Below, piece after piece: positions 53,321 to 62,925 of a stretch of DNA of 64,000 bases. Position numbers and translations under genes: made by a program. This DNA comes from Caulobacter sp. FWC2 (GTDB lineage Bacteria > Pseudomonadota > Alphaproteobacteria > Caulobacterales > Caulobacteraceae): the NCBI RefSeq assembly GCF_002742625.1, contig NZ_PEBF01000001.1:4588001-4652000 (forward strand), written 5' to 3'. The notes under the pieces were generated by a model. It did no database searches. It was given only the letters and a program-made list of their open reading frames with translations, and had not been told where the DNA came from. Within the stretch, counting starts at the first letter, position 1. Each line of letters starts with the position of its first letter.

Positions 53321-55210
53321 ATGTCTACAGACAACCTCAAGACGCGGACGTCTTCGTCGCGCAAACTGGAACGCTTCATCACCTTGATGATCGGCGGCCT
53401 GAGCGCGTTCTGCGTGTTGGCGGCTCTGGGCGCAAGCGCGTCCATGGAGATTCAGCGCCGCGCCCGCGTGACCGAGTCGGCGCGCGATGACCGGATCAAC
53501 GCCCAGATGCTGGAGCTGTCGGTGCTGGCCAAGCAGATCCAGCTGGAGATCGTCCAGGTCCAGCAATTCCTGACCGACGTCTCGGCGACGCGCGGACTGA
53601 ACGGCCTGGATGACGGCTGGAGCGAGGCCGCCCAGAACGCCGCGGATTTCAAGAAGGACGTCGCGCGCGCCGACGCGCTGGCCGACGCCTTGAACGATAG
53701 AGAGCTGAAGCAGGCCCTGGATGATGTCCAGGTCGCCTTCCCGGCCTATTATGCGACCGGCCAGAAGATGGCGCATGGCTATGTCAACGGGGGCACCGAC
53801 GCCGGCAACGCCTTGATGGGCGAGTTCGACGCCACCAGCGAGGCCCTGGCCGGCAAGATGGACGCCGCCCGCGCGGCCATGAAGCGCCTGGAGCAGACCC
53901 AGGACGCGGAAAACAGCGTCGTCGAAAAGCGCCTTCACGACCAGCAGATCGCCGCCGTTGTCCTGGCCCTGGCCGTCGCCGTCGTGGCCTGCGTGATCGG
54001 CGGCGCGGCGATCATCCTGACCCGCACCCGCCTGCTGCGCCCCCTGTCGACGATCGGCGACTACATGGGTCGCCTGGCCGAGGGCGACTATGAGCGCGAG
54101 CCGCCCTTCCGCAATCGTCAGGACGAGCTGGGCGCCATGGCTCGCACGATCATGGTGTTCCGCAACGCGGCGCTGGACCGGCGCCAAGCCCGCATCGAGC
54201 AAGAGTCCGCCCGCGACGCCACTGACGCCGAGCGCCGCGCCAACGAACAGGAACGCGCCCGTTCGGACGCCGAGCGCCAGGCGGTGGTGCGCGAACTGGC
54301 TGCCGCGCTAGGTCGCCTGTCCGATGGCGACCTGACCGCGTCGATCCACACGCCCTTCCCAGGTGACTACGAGGCTCTGCGCACCGATTTCAACGCGGCG
54401 ATCGCGCGCCTTTCGACCACCCTGGCGGCCATCGCCCATGGCGCCCGCAACATGCGCGCCAGCTCCGAGGAGATCGCCTCGGCAGCCGATGACCTATCGC
54501 GCCGCACCGAACAGCAGGCCGCCAGCCTGGAAGAGACCGCCGCCGCCCTCGGCGAGATCGCCTCGACGGTCGCGCGCGCCAACGACGGCGCCCGGGAAGC
54601 CGCCGCCGTGGTCACCAAGGCCAAGACCGAGGCCGAGACCTCGGGCGCGGTCGTCGAGCGCGCCGTCACGGCGATGAGCGCCATCCAGAAATCCTCGGAC
54701 AAGATCGGCCAGATCATTGGCGTGATCGACGAGATCGCCTTCCAGACCAACCTGCTGGCCTTGAACGCCGGGGTCGAGGCCGCACGCGCTGGCGAAGCCG
54801 GTCGCGGCTTCGCCGTGGTGGCCATGGAAGTCCGCGCCCTGGCCCAGCGCTCGGCCGACGCGGCCAAGGAGATCAAGACCTTGATCGCCGAGTCCGGCGC
54901 CCAGGTGAGCGCCGGCGTCGAACTGGTGGGCCAGACGGGCGACACCCTGAACCGCATCGTCAACGAGGTGCTGCGCGTGCACGGCCTAGTGAACGACATC
55001 GCAAGTTCCTCCGAGGAACAGGCCGTGGGCCTTCGCCAGGTGAACACGGCGGTCAACCACATGGACCAAGTCACCCAGCAGAACGCCGCCATGGTGGAGC
55101 AGACCACAGCCGCCACCCATGCCTTGCGCGGCGAGGCCATGGATCTGGCCGGGCGCGTTGGCGAATTCCGCCTGGAGGCCCCGAGCGCTCGGCCCAGAGC
55201 GGCGGCCTAA
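53321..55210 (+). CDS. Methyl-accepting chemotaxis protein
   Basis: A 629-residue transmembrane receptor. TM1 is about residues 19-41 (FITLMIGGLSAFCVLAALGA), the periplasmic helical sensor about 45-210, TM2 about 211-235 (IAAVVLALAVAVVACVIGGA), then HAMP and a second HAMP-like segment (about 235-390) and the signalling domain with the hairpin tip IDEIAFQTNLLALNAGVEAA and RAGEAGRGFAVVA. The end (APSARPRAAA) has no CheB/CheR-tethering pentapeptide. The ligand is unknown. It lies just outside the decayed element. Confidence 0.95.
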   Translation: MSTDNLKTRTSSSRKLERFITLMIGGLSAFCVLAALGASASMEIQRRARVTESARDDRINAQMLELSVLAKQIQLEIVQVQQFLTDVSATRGLNGLDDGWSEAAQNAADFKKDVARADALADALNDRELKQALDDVQVAFPAYYATGQKMAHGYVNGGTDAGNALMGEFDATSEALAGKMDAARAAMKRLEQTQDAENSVVEKRLHDQQIAAVVLALAVAVVACVIGGAAIILTRTRLLRPLSTIGDYMGRLAEGDYEREPPFRNRQDELGAMARTIMVFRNAALDRRQARIEQESARDATDAERRANEQERARSDAERQAVVRELAAALGRLSDGDLTASIHTPFPGDYEALRTDFNAAIARLSTTLAAIAHGARNMRASSEEIASAADDLSRRTEQQAASLEETAAALGEIASTVARANDGAREAAAVVTKAKTEAETSGAVVERAVTAMSAIQKSSDKIGQIIGVIDEIAFQTNLLALNAGVEAARAGEAGRGFAVVAMEVRALAQRSADAAKEIKTLIAESGAQVSAGVELVGQTGDTLNRIVNEVLRVHGLVNDIASSSEEQAVGLRQVNTAVNHMDQVTQQNAAMVEQTTAATHALRGEAMDLAGRVGEFRLEAPSARPRAAA

Positions 55211-55322
55211 ACTCGGAACGAGGACATAAACCATATATAAATCAGTGCTTTAACCTGAAATAAGGCCAAACTTGAGACACTGAAGTCCGACATAGATTCA
55301 GAAGAATCCAAGGACTGAAGTC

Positions 55323-56505
55323 ATGAAAGCCCGCAACCGCGCGACCGCTGGCAAAGCCCTGTTCGCCTTGGCCCTGGCCGTACTGCCAAGCCTCGCGACC
55401 CCGGCCCTGGCCGACGACGCCCTGACCCTCAAACTGGACTACATGGCGGACGTCGCCGGCGTCGTGCGCGGCGGGACCGCGCACAAGGCCCGGGTGCTCG
55501 ACAACCTGAAGCTCTCGGCCGATGTCGACCTCGAGCGGGTCCTGGGGTGGTCGGGCGCGACCTTGCACGTCTCGGCGCTCAACAACGCCGGCGCCACGCC
55601 GAACGATGACGCCGGGACCTTGCAGGGCGTGGACAATATCGAGGTCGCCCAGCAGCGCGCCCGCCTGTTCGAGGCTTTCGTCGAGCAGACATTCGCGGGC
55701 GACAAGGGCTCGGCCCTGGTTGGCCTGTATGACGTCAACAGCGAGTTCTACGCCAATGAGAGCGCTGGTCTGCTGATCGCGCCCGCCTTCGGCATCGGCT
55801 CGGAGCTGGCGGCCACGGGCCCCAACGGCCCGTCGATCTTCCCCTCCACGGCCCTGGCCGCGCGCCTGCGCTGGACAAACGCGAACGGCGGTTACGTCCA
55901 GGGCGCGGTAATCAACGCTCACGCCGGCGTGCCGGGCGACCCTGGCGGCACCGACGTCAGCTTTGACGACGGCGTCTTGGCCATCGGCGAGGCCGGCTGG
56001 ACCGGCGCGGGCAAGCTGGCGTTCGGCGCCTGGAGCTATTCCAAGCGCCAGGACGACTGGCGCGACGTCACCGCGGCCGGCGATCCGGTCAAGCGTCGGG
56101 CCTACGGCGCCTACGCCCTGGTCGAGCGCCGGATCAGCGGCGGAGAGGACGATCCGGGCCGCATCACCGCCTTCGCGGCGCGCCGGCGTCTCGGATGGCG
56201 CCACCAGTCCCTTCCGCGGCGGCTGGCAAGCAGGGATCCTGATCGAGCAGCCGGTCGCCAGCCGTCCGGCCAGCCAAGCCTCGTTCGGGATCAACCAGGG
56301 CTTCATCTCGCGTCGCCAGCGCGCCAACGGCTGGGACGGGGGCCAGGACACCGGCCGCACCGAGACGGCGCTGGAAGCCACCTACGCCGACAGCTTTGGT
56401 CCCGTGACGCTGCAACCCGACCTGCAATATGTGATCCGGCCCTCAGGCGATCGCGACGCCCGTAACGCTCTGGTGGCCACGCTGCGCGTCAAGATCGGCT
56501 TTTAG
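55323..56505 (+). pseudogene. OprB-type carbohydrate porin, frameshifted
   Basis: The first frame has a signal peptide (ALFALALAVLPSLATPALA) and OprB-family sequence (LDYMADVAGVVRGG, LFEAFVEQTF, LVGLYDVNSEFYANESAGLL, NAHAGVPGDPGG). Near 56178, within TTCGCGGCGCGCCGGCG, one extra G shifts the frame; reading on in the next frame gives the rest (GVSDGATSPFRGGWQAGILI; QASFGINQGF; ATLRVKIGF with a porin-like terminal Phe). The two parts together are a full-length porin of about 394 residues. A recent mutation or a sequencing error are both possible. Confidence 0.85.
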
Positions 56506-56532
56506 GGTTCGCCGAACGGCCGGCGACCACCG

Positions 56533-58938
56533 CTAGCGTCGAACCCGCAGCGCCAGGGATATCATCCGCGGCGTTTGCGGAGTCGTCTGGCGCAAGCGCT
56601 TCAGCGTGAACGGGTTGCCGTAGGCGAACGTGTCTCCGGCGCTGTCGAAGAGGTTGTCGACCGCAAGGCTCAAGTCCCACCGCTCGGCGCTGAGGCGAAC
56701 CCCCGCCCGCGCCGAGACATAGTCGCCCATGACCGGCGCGGTGGCCGCATCGAAGCTGAGCCGGGATCGGCCGACATAGGCCAGTCGAGACTCCAGGCCC
56801 AGTCGCCATCCGTCGCCCAGAGGGCGCTCGTAGCTCGCGGAGAGCGACGCCGACCCGCGCGGCACGCCCGCGAGCCCAAGGTCCTCGCGCCCGGGAAAGG
56901 CCGCATTGACCGACTCCAGCTCGGGGTTGTTCAGGAGAAAGCTGGCGTCCAGCCGCAGCCCGCCTTGCAGGTAGCTGCCCTCGAATTCGACACCCAGGTT
57001 GCGCCCGTTCCCCAGGTTCGCCGTGTAGGGCAGACCGGACGGCAGCAATTGATCGCTCTGGATGTTGTTCCACGTCGCCTGGAACGCCGCCGCGCGCAGG
57101 CGCAGTCGCCCTTCGAGGACGCTGGCCTTGGCGCCGGCCTCGAAACTCCACAGCTCGTCGCCTTCGTAGCGACGCTGAGGCTCGCCGCCCTGGGTGTCGA
57201 AGACCTGGCTCGGGATGACGGCGGTGTTAAAGCCACCCGATCGATAGCCCTCGGCGGCCTGCACGTAGAACAGGACGGCGCTGAACGGCGAATAGGAGAG
57301 CACGGCCTTGGGGGCGAAACCCGTGTAGCTCTGCTCGTCACGAAAGCGCGCCGTATCGCCCAACGCCGTGGCGTGACTGGACGCTTCGGACTTGGTCGCG
57401 AACAGGCGCCCGCCCAAGGTGACGTTCCAGCCGCGGCCGAGGTCGCCGATCGCCTCGCCAAACAGCGCCGCCTCCTCCAGCACGTCGCGCCGCGTCTCGC
57501 GCGCCAGGGGCGAGGTCGGCTGGCTGGTCAGCAGCAACAGGCCATCGCGGCCTTGGCGCGTCCGCGCCAGGAACACGCCCGCCTGCCACTGGATCCGCCC
57601 TTCGGGCCGTGACGCCAGAGAGGCCTCGGCCACCACCGCGCCGACATGGTCATCGTCGTCAAAGGCGACCGCCGCGCCGGCGGGCGCCGCGACGGGCGGC
57701 GCGGCGCTGGCGTCGTAGCGGCTGGAGAGATCGTGACGCACGGCGGCGAGCGTGACCTTGGCCTCCCGCCCGAAGAGCTCTCCACGCGCCCCGACATGGA
57801 CGGCCAGAAAGTCGTTGTCGTGCGGCTCGGCGATGCGATTTCGCCGCGCGTAGGGGCCGACGGAGGGATCGGCATACTGGGTGTCGGCGGAGCTTATGGC
57901 CTGGACCGTTATTCCCCCGTCGGCGGTCCAGTTGGGCCCGACCTCGGTCCGCAGCGATAGTCTCAAGCCTGACCGCCGCGTGCGGTTCACGTCCGAGCGC
58001 CCCTGTCCCAGATCGTCGATATAGCCGCCGCCGCGCTCCGCATAGGCGACCAGCCGGGCGGCCGCGCGGCCATGCACCAGCGGGACATTGACCATCGCCG
58101 AGGCCGATCCGCCGGCCCGCCCCCCTTGGGTGCTGGTCACCGAGGCTTCCGTCCAGGCGTCGAAGCCCGACGGGTCGGGACGATGCGTGACGATCTGCAG
58201 AACGCCGCCCAGCGACCCCGCGCCATAGAGCGCGCCCTGCGGACCGCGCAGCACCTCGACCTGGCTGACATCGATCAGCGGCAGATCCGGATCCGGCGCG
58301 TTGTAGGTCAGTCGCACATCGTCGAGATAGATCCCGACCATCGACTGGGTCTGGCCGGTCAGGGGTCCGTCCGACAGGCCGCGCAGGATCACCTTGTCGC
58401 GCCCTGGTCCAAGGTTGGTCACCGTCATCGCGGGGACCGCCAGGGCCAGGTCGGTGGCGTCTCTCACCCCGCCCGCGGCCAAGGCCTTGGCGTCCAGGGC
58501 GCTGACCGAATAGGCCAGACGGTCGGCGAGCGTCGGACGCCGGGTGGCCACGACCACCAGTTCGGACAGCGGCGCCAGGGTCTCGGTCGCGACGTCAGCC
58601 GCCTTGGCGACCCGCTCGCGCACGACGGGCGCGGCGCGGCGGACGATCTGAAACGCCTTGTTGTCGATCTGGACCGCATCGCAACCCGTATCCTTGAGAA
58701 GCGCCTTGAGCGCCGCCCGGGGAGAGGCCCTGCCGGAAAACCCTGGAGAGGGCCCACAGGCCTCCGCCGCGCCCAGCTCGATCGAAACCCGCGCTTGGAT
58801 CGCGAAGGCCGTGGCCGCAGCTTTCAATGGTCCCCGGGGAATGGAGAACGCCGCGTCGGCGGCATAGGCGCGCACGGGCAGAACGGCCAATCCGATCGCC
58901 GACGCCAACCCGAGGCGCCGTCTGGCCCGCCCGTGCAA
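56533..58938 (-). CDS. TonB-dependent receptor with N-terminal signalling domain (FecA-like)
   Basis: An 801-residue receptor. After the signal peptide comes a secretin/TonB short N-terminal domain (FSIPRGPLKAAATAFAIQAR; GFSGRASPRAALKALLKDTG), the part that contacts a FecR protein, then a TonB-box region (LSELVVVATRRP), plug (VTNLGPGRDKVILRGLSDGP; VEVLRGPQGALYGAGSLGGV) and a barrel ending MISLALRVRR. Start is a TTG at 58938 with GGAGGGG 6 bases before it. It is downstream of fecI- and fecR-like genes, so it probably both imports and senses an iron chelate or other ligand. Confidence 0.93.
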   Translation of the reverse strand: MHGRARRRLGLASAIGLAVLPVRAYAADAAFSIPRGPLKAAATAFAIQARVSIELGAAEACGPSPGFSGRASPRAALKALLKDTGCDAVQIDNKAFQIVRRAAPVVRERVAKAADVATETLAPLSELVVVATRRPTLADRLAYSVSALDAKALAAGGVRDATDLALAVPAMTVTNLGPGRDKVILRGLSDGPLTGQTQSMVGIYLDDVRLTYNAPDPDLPLIDVSQVEVLRGPQGALYGAGSLGGVLQIVTHRPDPSGFDAWTEASVTSTQGGRAGGSASAMVNVPLVHGRAAARLVAYAERGGGYIDDLGQGRSDVNRTRRSGLRLSLRTEVGPNWTADGGITVQAISSADTQYADPSVGPYARRNRIAEPHDNDFLAVHVGARGELFGREAKVTLAAVRHDLSSRYDASAAPPVAAPAGAAVAFDDDDHVGAVVAEASLASRPEGRIQWQAGVFLARTRQGRDGLLLLTSQPTSPLARETRRDVLEEAALFGEAIGDLGRGWNVTLGGRLFATKSEASSHATALGDTARFRDEQSYTGFAPKAVLSYSPFSAVLFYVQAAEGYRSGGFNTAVIPSQVFDTQGGEPQRRYEGDELWSFEAGAKASVLEGRLRLRAAAFQATWNNIQSDQLLPSGLPYTANLGNGRNLGVEFEGSYLQGGLRLDASFLLNNPELESVNAAFPGREDLGLAGVPRGSASLSASYERPLGDGWRLGLESRLAYVGRSRLSFDAATAPVMGDYVSARAGVRLSAERWDLSLAVDNLFDSAGDTFAYGNPFTLKRLRQTTPQTPRMISLALRVRR

Positions 58939-58966
58939 ATCACGCCCCTCCGAACTCGTCAGGGCG

Positions 58967-59947
58967 TCACCTTAGGACGATTTCTCCATCGACGCGATCC
59001 ACCGTCAACGACGCATAGGCGGCGAGAATTCGGATCGCCGCATCCTGATCGTCGAGCGCGATGACGCCGGAAAAACGCTTGAGCGCCGCCTGGGGCGCGA
59101 TCCGGATCGGGGTGGGGAAGCGGCGATTGAGGTCGGCGACAATGTCGCCCAGGGTTTCGCCATCGGCGACCAGTTGCCCCTGGGACCAGGCGAAGGCGGC
59201 GTCGGGCTCGACGCGGCGGACCTGCGAACCGGTAGAGCCTTGGACGTGACGCAGTTCCTGCCCCACGGTCAGGCGGGCCGGCGGCGGCCCCTTTCCATCG
59301 CGCTGCGCGACCTCGACAATCCCGCGGCGCACGCTGACGCGGACGCTCCTGGCGTCATGGCGAATGTTGAACTCCGTCCCGACCACGCGCACGCGTTCGT
59401 CGCCGACGCCGATCACGAAGGGCCGCGAAGGATCCTTGGCGACGTCGAAACTGGCCTGGGCCAGGCCCATCTCGACCCGGCGCTGGCGCCAGCCCAGCCG
59501 GACGCTGAGCCGGGAGCCGCCGTCGAGCGTGATCCGCGTGCCATCGGCCAGGTCGACGCGCCGCGTCTCACCGGGCCTGGTCTCGTAGGTCACTAGGTCG
59601 CCCTGCGAGCTTTTCCACAGCGCGGGGCCGCCGACCAGCACGGCGAGGGACGCCGCGATGGCGCCGCTGATCCAGAACCCACGCGCCGGCGCCCTTTTCG
59701 GGCGGAAGGCGACCACATTGGGCGGAGCCGGCGACAGCGCCTCGGCGATCTCGGCCTTTCGACCTTCAAGATCGGCGACGATCAGCTCGGCCTCTTCGAA
59801 AGCCGCCAGGCGGGCCTCGGAGCCCTCCAGCCAGTCGGTCAGGGCTGACCAGTCGTCGGCCGTGGCCGCGTCGGACTGGACGCGGACCAGCCACGCGACC
59901 GCTTCGTCGCGCAGCGTCTCCTTCGTTTCCAGATCCTGACCGTTCAT
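58967..59947 (-). CDS. FecR-type anti-sigma/transmembrane signal protein
   Basis: A 326-residue inner-membrane protein. Residues 1-60 are the DUF4880 region (ETLRDEAVAWLVRVQSD, DWSALTDWLEGSEARLAAFE) that binds the sigma factor; one membrane helix follows (FWISGAIAASLAVLVGGPAL, about 93-112); then the periplasmic FecR domain (YETRPGETRRVDLADGTRIT; VRVVGTEFNIRHD) and a C-terminal STN-like part (IRILAAYASLTVDRVDGEIV) that meets the receptor. ATG 59947 fits the family. Confidence 0.94.
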   Translation of the reverse strand: MNGQDLETKETLRDEAVAWLVRVQSDAATADDWSALTDWLEGSEARLAAFEEAELIVADLEGRKAEIAEALSPAPPNVVAFRPKRAPARGFWISGAIAASLAVLVGGPALWKSSQGDLVTYETRPGETRRVDLADGTRITLDGGSRLSVRLGWRQRRVEMGLAQASFDVAKDPSRPFVIGVGDERVRVVGTEFNIRHDARSVRVSVRRGIVEVAQRDGKGPPPARLTVGQELRHVQGSTGSQVRRVEPDAAFAWSQGQLVADGETLGDIVADLNRRFPTPIRIAPQAALKRFSGVIALDDQDAAIRILAAYASLTVDRVDGEIVLR

Positions 59948-60044
59948 CCGATTTCGCCGTGTGCTGGGAGGCCGGCGGCCATCCCCTTCGCCCCAAAGAC
60001 GCCATAAAGCCAAAGGCGCCTCAAAAGAATTTCTCGCGCAGGGT

Positions 60045-60572
60045 TCATGGCCACCGTCCCACCTTGGCGACGATCAGCTTGAGACTGGCCATGATGTATT
60101 TCTCGATGCTGGATCGGGACATCCCCATGGCCTGGGCGGTCTCGGCGTGGGTCAGCCCCTCCAGCTTATGAAGGCGGAAGGCTTCCTGCTGCGCCGGCGG
60201 CAAGGCCTTCACCGCCTCGAGGACCTTGCCCAGCTGCAGCTTGGCCGCCGTGGCCTCATCAGCCGGGACCTCCTCGGCGATCTGCACGCCGCCCACGTCG
60301 GAAACATTGACGCCATGCCATTGGGCGTCGCGGGCCTCGGCCCGCCGGCGGACCTTGATGCGGTCCAGCATCAGGTTCGAGCCCAGGCGATAGAGGTAGG
60401 CCGCCGGATTGTCGACGCCCTCCACGGGGCGCGCGGCGATCTTCAGATAGATGTCCTGGACGAGGTCCTCGGCGGCGACGTCTGAGCGCAGGCGCACGCG
60501 GAAGTACCGCAGCAGTTCCTCGCGTCGCTCCATATAGACGGCGAGCAGGGGATGGACGTCGGCGTCGTCCAA
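60045..60572 (-). CDS. ECF sigma factor, FecI-type
   Basis: A 175-residue sigma-70 family factor: region 2 has LRSDVAAEDLVQDIYLKIAA and AYLYRLGSNLMLDRIKVRRR, region 4 has LPPAQQEAFRLHKLEGLTHA, then ETAQAMGMSRSSIEKYI. The start is TTG at 60572: an in-frame stop lies 6 codons upstream, no ATG or GTG is available, and GGAG is placed 10 bases before it. It heads the fecI-fecR-fecA-like set and should activate the receptor promoter when ligand binds. Confidence 0.94.
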   Translation of the reverse strand: MDDADVHPLLAVYMERREELLRYFRVRLRSDVAAEDLVQDIYLKIAARPVEGVDNPAAYLYRLGSNLMLDRIKVRRRAEARDAQWHGVNVSDVGGVQIAEEVPADEATAAKLQLGKVLEAVKALPPAQQEAFRLHKLEGLTHAETAQAMGMSRSSIEKYIMASLKLIVAKVGRWP

Positions 60573-60754
60573 GGCGCGTTCGCGCTCCTAGCGTGATGGG
60601 GTCCGAGAATCCGAACCTGCGACAATCTTTCCGAACCGCTCGCGTCGCGCAACCACTGAAAGCTTTGAGGCGCCGGTCCACGGGTGTCGTCCTTGCCGGT
60701 CGAAAGGCGCTCGTGCGCCGCGCCCCCGGGCAGGAGGTCTCCTTGCTGGAAGTC

Positions 60755-61462
60755 ATGATGATGAACGACGGCGCCAGCGTCGGCAGCCTTCGGTTCGACG
60801 CCGATCGCATCCGCCGCTTCACGTCGGTCGAGCCGCGGGTGATCTCGATCCACCAGCATCTGCGCCCGGAGCGCGAGCGCGTCGAGCGCTATATCGAGGC
60901 GACCTACGCCGAGGCCTTCAACGGCCGCGTGCGCGCCCACTATCCCACCCTGATGAGCGTGCAGGACGCTCACGGCGAAATCCACGCCGCCGTCGGCTTT
61001 CGCCTGGCGGCAGGCGCGTCGCTCTTCTTGGAACGCTATCTCGACGACCCGATCGAAGCGGCGCTCTCCCGCGCGGTCGGCGCGGCGATCTCGCGGGGCG
61101 GCGTGGCGGAGATCGGCAGCCTGGCCTCCCAGAGCGCCGGCGCGTCCTTTTTCCTGTTCATGGCCCTGGCGCGCTACCTCGACCAGCAGGGCTGCGACTA
61201 CGCGGTGGCGACCGCCACGCGCCAGCTGCGCCGCACCTTCGCCCGCGTGGGCTTCCCGACCCAGCGCCTGACGGCGGCCGATCCGGCGCGCCTTGGGACG
61301 GACGCCAAGGACTGGGGCGGCTACTATGAACGTGACCCCGAGGTCCTGGCGGGCGCCATCGCTCCGGCCCTGGAGCCGCTGACGCAACTGCTGCTGGTCG
61401 AGCCGCCGCCGATCGAGGGCGTCTGCTCGCGATTGCATCCCTGCATCGGGGGCCGGGCATGA
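60755..61462 (+). CDS. Thermostable hemolysin family protein
   Basis: A 235-residue protein of the family named after the Vibrio thermostable hemolysin delta-VPH. Core segments are ERERVERYIEATYAEAFNGR, VRAHYPTLMSVQDAHGEIHA, AVGFRLAAGASLFLERYLDD and EIGSLASQSAGASFFLFMAL. The last, with VATATRQLRRTFARVGF, resembles the cofactor and C-terminal part of GNAT/autoinducer-synthase-type N-acyltransferases, so a transferase role is plausible (inference). The ATG at 60755 was chosen; a TTG at 60743 after AGGAGG is possible, and the open frame to 60593 is Arg-rich and unlikely. It leads a four-gene coupled operon. Confidence 0.85.
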   Translation: MMMNDGASVGSLRFDADRIRRFTSVEPRVISIHQHLRPERERVERYIEATYAEAFNGRVRAHYPTLMSVQDAHGEIHAAVGFRLAAGASLFLERYLDDPIEAALSRAVGAAISRGGVAEIGSLASQSAGASFFLFMALARYLDQQGCDYAVATATRQLRRTFARVGFPTQRLTAADPARLGTDAKDWGGYYERDPEVLAGAIAPALEPLTQLLLVEPPPIEGVCSRLHPCIGGRA

Positions 61463-62925
61463 GCCGGGTTCTCCTCGCCATCGCCGAGCGCGCGCGATCC
61501 GACAATGGCGCGATCGCGCTCAGCGACCAGACCATGGCGCTCAGCTATGGCGCGCTCCAGAAGCTCATCGAAGACGCGGCGCGCGACCTCTTCCTGTGGG
61601 CGCCGCTGGTGCGCCCAGGATCGCCCGTCGCCCTTCGACTGCCCAACGGCCCGGCCTGGGTGATCCTGGACCTGGCCCTGGCGCACCTGGACTGGGCCAG
61701 CCTGCCGCTGCCCGGCTTCTTCACGGACGCCCAGCGCGAGCACGCCATGGCCGACGCCGGCGCGAGCCTGCTGATCGAGGTGTGCGACGCCGCCAACGCC
61801 GACCTGACCATCGCGGGAGCGCCGCTCCGGGTGTCGCCCCTTTCCCTGGCGCCACGCGCCTTGCCGGCCGGGACGGCGAAGATCACCTACACCTCCGGCT
61901 CGACCGGCCAGCCCAAGGGTGTCTGCCTCTCGCGCCAGCACATGGAGGCGGTGGCCGGCGCGCTGGTCGAGGCGATCGGCTCGGACTATGCCGGCCTGCA
62001 CCTGCCGATCCTGCCGCTGTCGATCCTGCTGGAGAACGTGGCGGGCCTGTACACGACCCTGCTGGCCGGCGGCCGCTACCACATTCTTCCGCCTGACCAG
62101 CTGGGCCTGACCGACCCGTTCCGCCCGGACCTGCCGCGCCTGGCCGGCGCGATCGCCGACCACCACGCCACCAGCCTGATCCTGGTGCCCGAGCTGCTGC
62201 GGGCCTTGATGATGGTGATGACCTTTACCGGCGTTCGCCTGCCAGACCTGAAACTGGTCGCGGTGGGCGGGGCCAAGGTCGCGCCGTCCCTGCTGGCCCG
62301 CGCCGATGAACTCGGGCTGCCGGTCTACGAGGGCTACGGCCTCAGCGAATGCGCCTCGGTCGTGGCGCTGAATACGCCCGCAGGCCGCAAGGCCGGGACG
62401 GTGGGCCGCCCCCTGCCCCACCTGTCGGTCAGGATCGAGGACGGAGAGATCATCGTCGAGAACGCCGCCTTCCTCGGCTATGCCGGCGGACAGGCGCACG
62501 CCGGACCCGTCCGCACGGGCGACCTGGGCGACATCGACGAAGACGGCTTCCTGCGCATTTCCGGGCGCCGCGCCAACACGATCATCACCAGCCATGGCCG
62601 CAACGTCGCGCCCGAGTGGGTCGAGAGCGAGCTGACCGCCCAGCCCGAGATCCGCCAGGCCGTGGTGCTGGGCGAGGCCCAGGCCGAGCTTTCGGCCCTG
62701 ATCGTCCCGCTCATCCCCGGCATGGACGAGGCCGCCATCGCACAGGCCGTGACCCGCGCCAACGCCAGCCTGCCGCCCTACGCCCAGATCGGCCGCTGGC
62801 TGATCCGCGACGCCTTCGACGCGGCCAGCGGCGAACTCACCAACAACGGACGCCCCCGGCGCGCGGCCCTGGCCGCCCGCCACCGGGACTTCATGGAAAA
62901 CGCCACGACAGGAGACCTCGCTTGA
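61459..62925 (+). CDS. AMP-dependent acyl/aryl ligase
   Basis: A 488-residue ANL-superfamily enzyme. Motifs: A3 ITYTSGSTGQPKGVCLS, A5 VYEGYGLSECASV, A7 VRTGDLGDIDEDGFL, A8 ISGRRANTIITSHGRNVAPE. At A10, where the adenylation Lys is expected, the sequence is GELTNNGRPRRAAL, with Arg at the Lys position. It activates a carboxylic acid as acyl-AMP, presumably for transfer to CoA or directly to an amine. It overlaps the hemolysin-family gene (ATGA) and the next gene (TTGA), so it is part of one coupled operon. Confidence 0.92.
   Translation: MSRVLLAIAERARSDNGAIALSDQTMALSYGALQKLIEDAARDLFLWAPLVRPGSPVALRLPNGPAWVILDLALAHLDWASLPLPGFFTDAQREHAMADAGASLLIEVCDAANADLTIAGAPLRVSPLSLAPRALPAGTAKITYTSGSTGQPKGVCLSRQHMEAVAGALVEAIGSDYAGLHLPILPLSILLENVAGLYTTLLAGGRYHILPPDQLGLTDPFRPDLPRLAGAIADHHATSLILVPELLRALMMVMTFTGVRLPDLKLVAVGGAKVAPSLLARADELGLPVYEGYGLSECASVVALNTPAGRKAGTVGRPLPHLSVRIEDGEIIVENAAFLGYAGGQAHAGPVRTGDLGDIDEDGFLRISGRRANTIITSHGRNVAPEWVESELTAQPEIRQAVVLGEAQAELSALIVPLIPGMDEAAIAQAVTRANASLPPYAQIGRWLIRDAFDAASGELTNNGRPRRAALAARHRDFMENATTGDLA

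Noticed and set aside
60593..60754. N-terminal extension of the thermostable-hemolysin family protein from the GTG at 60593
   Set aside because: The extra 54 residues are Arg-rich and unlike the family, and the stretch is needed as the divergent promoter region with the sigma-factor gene.
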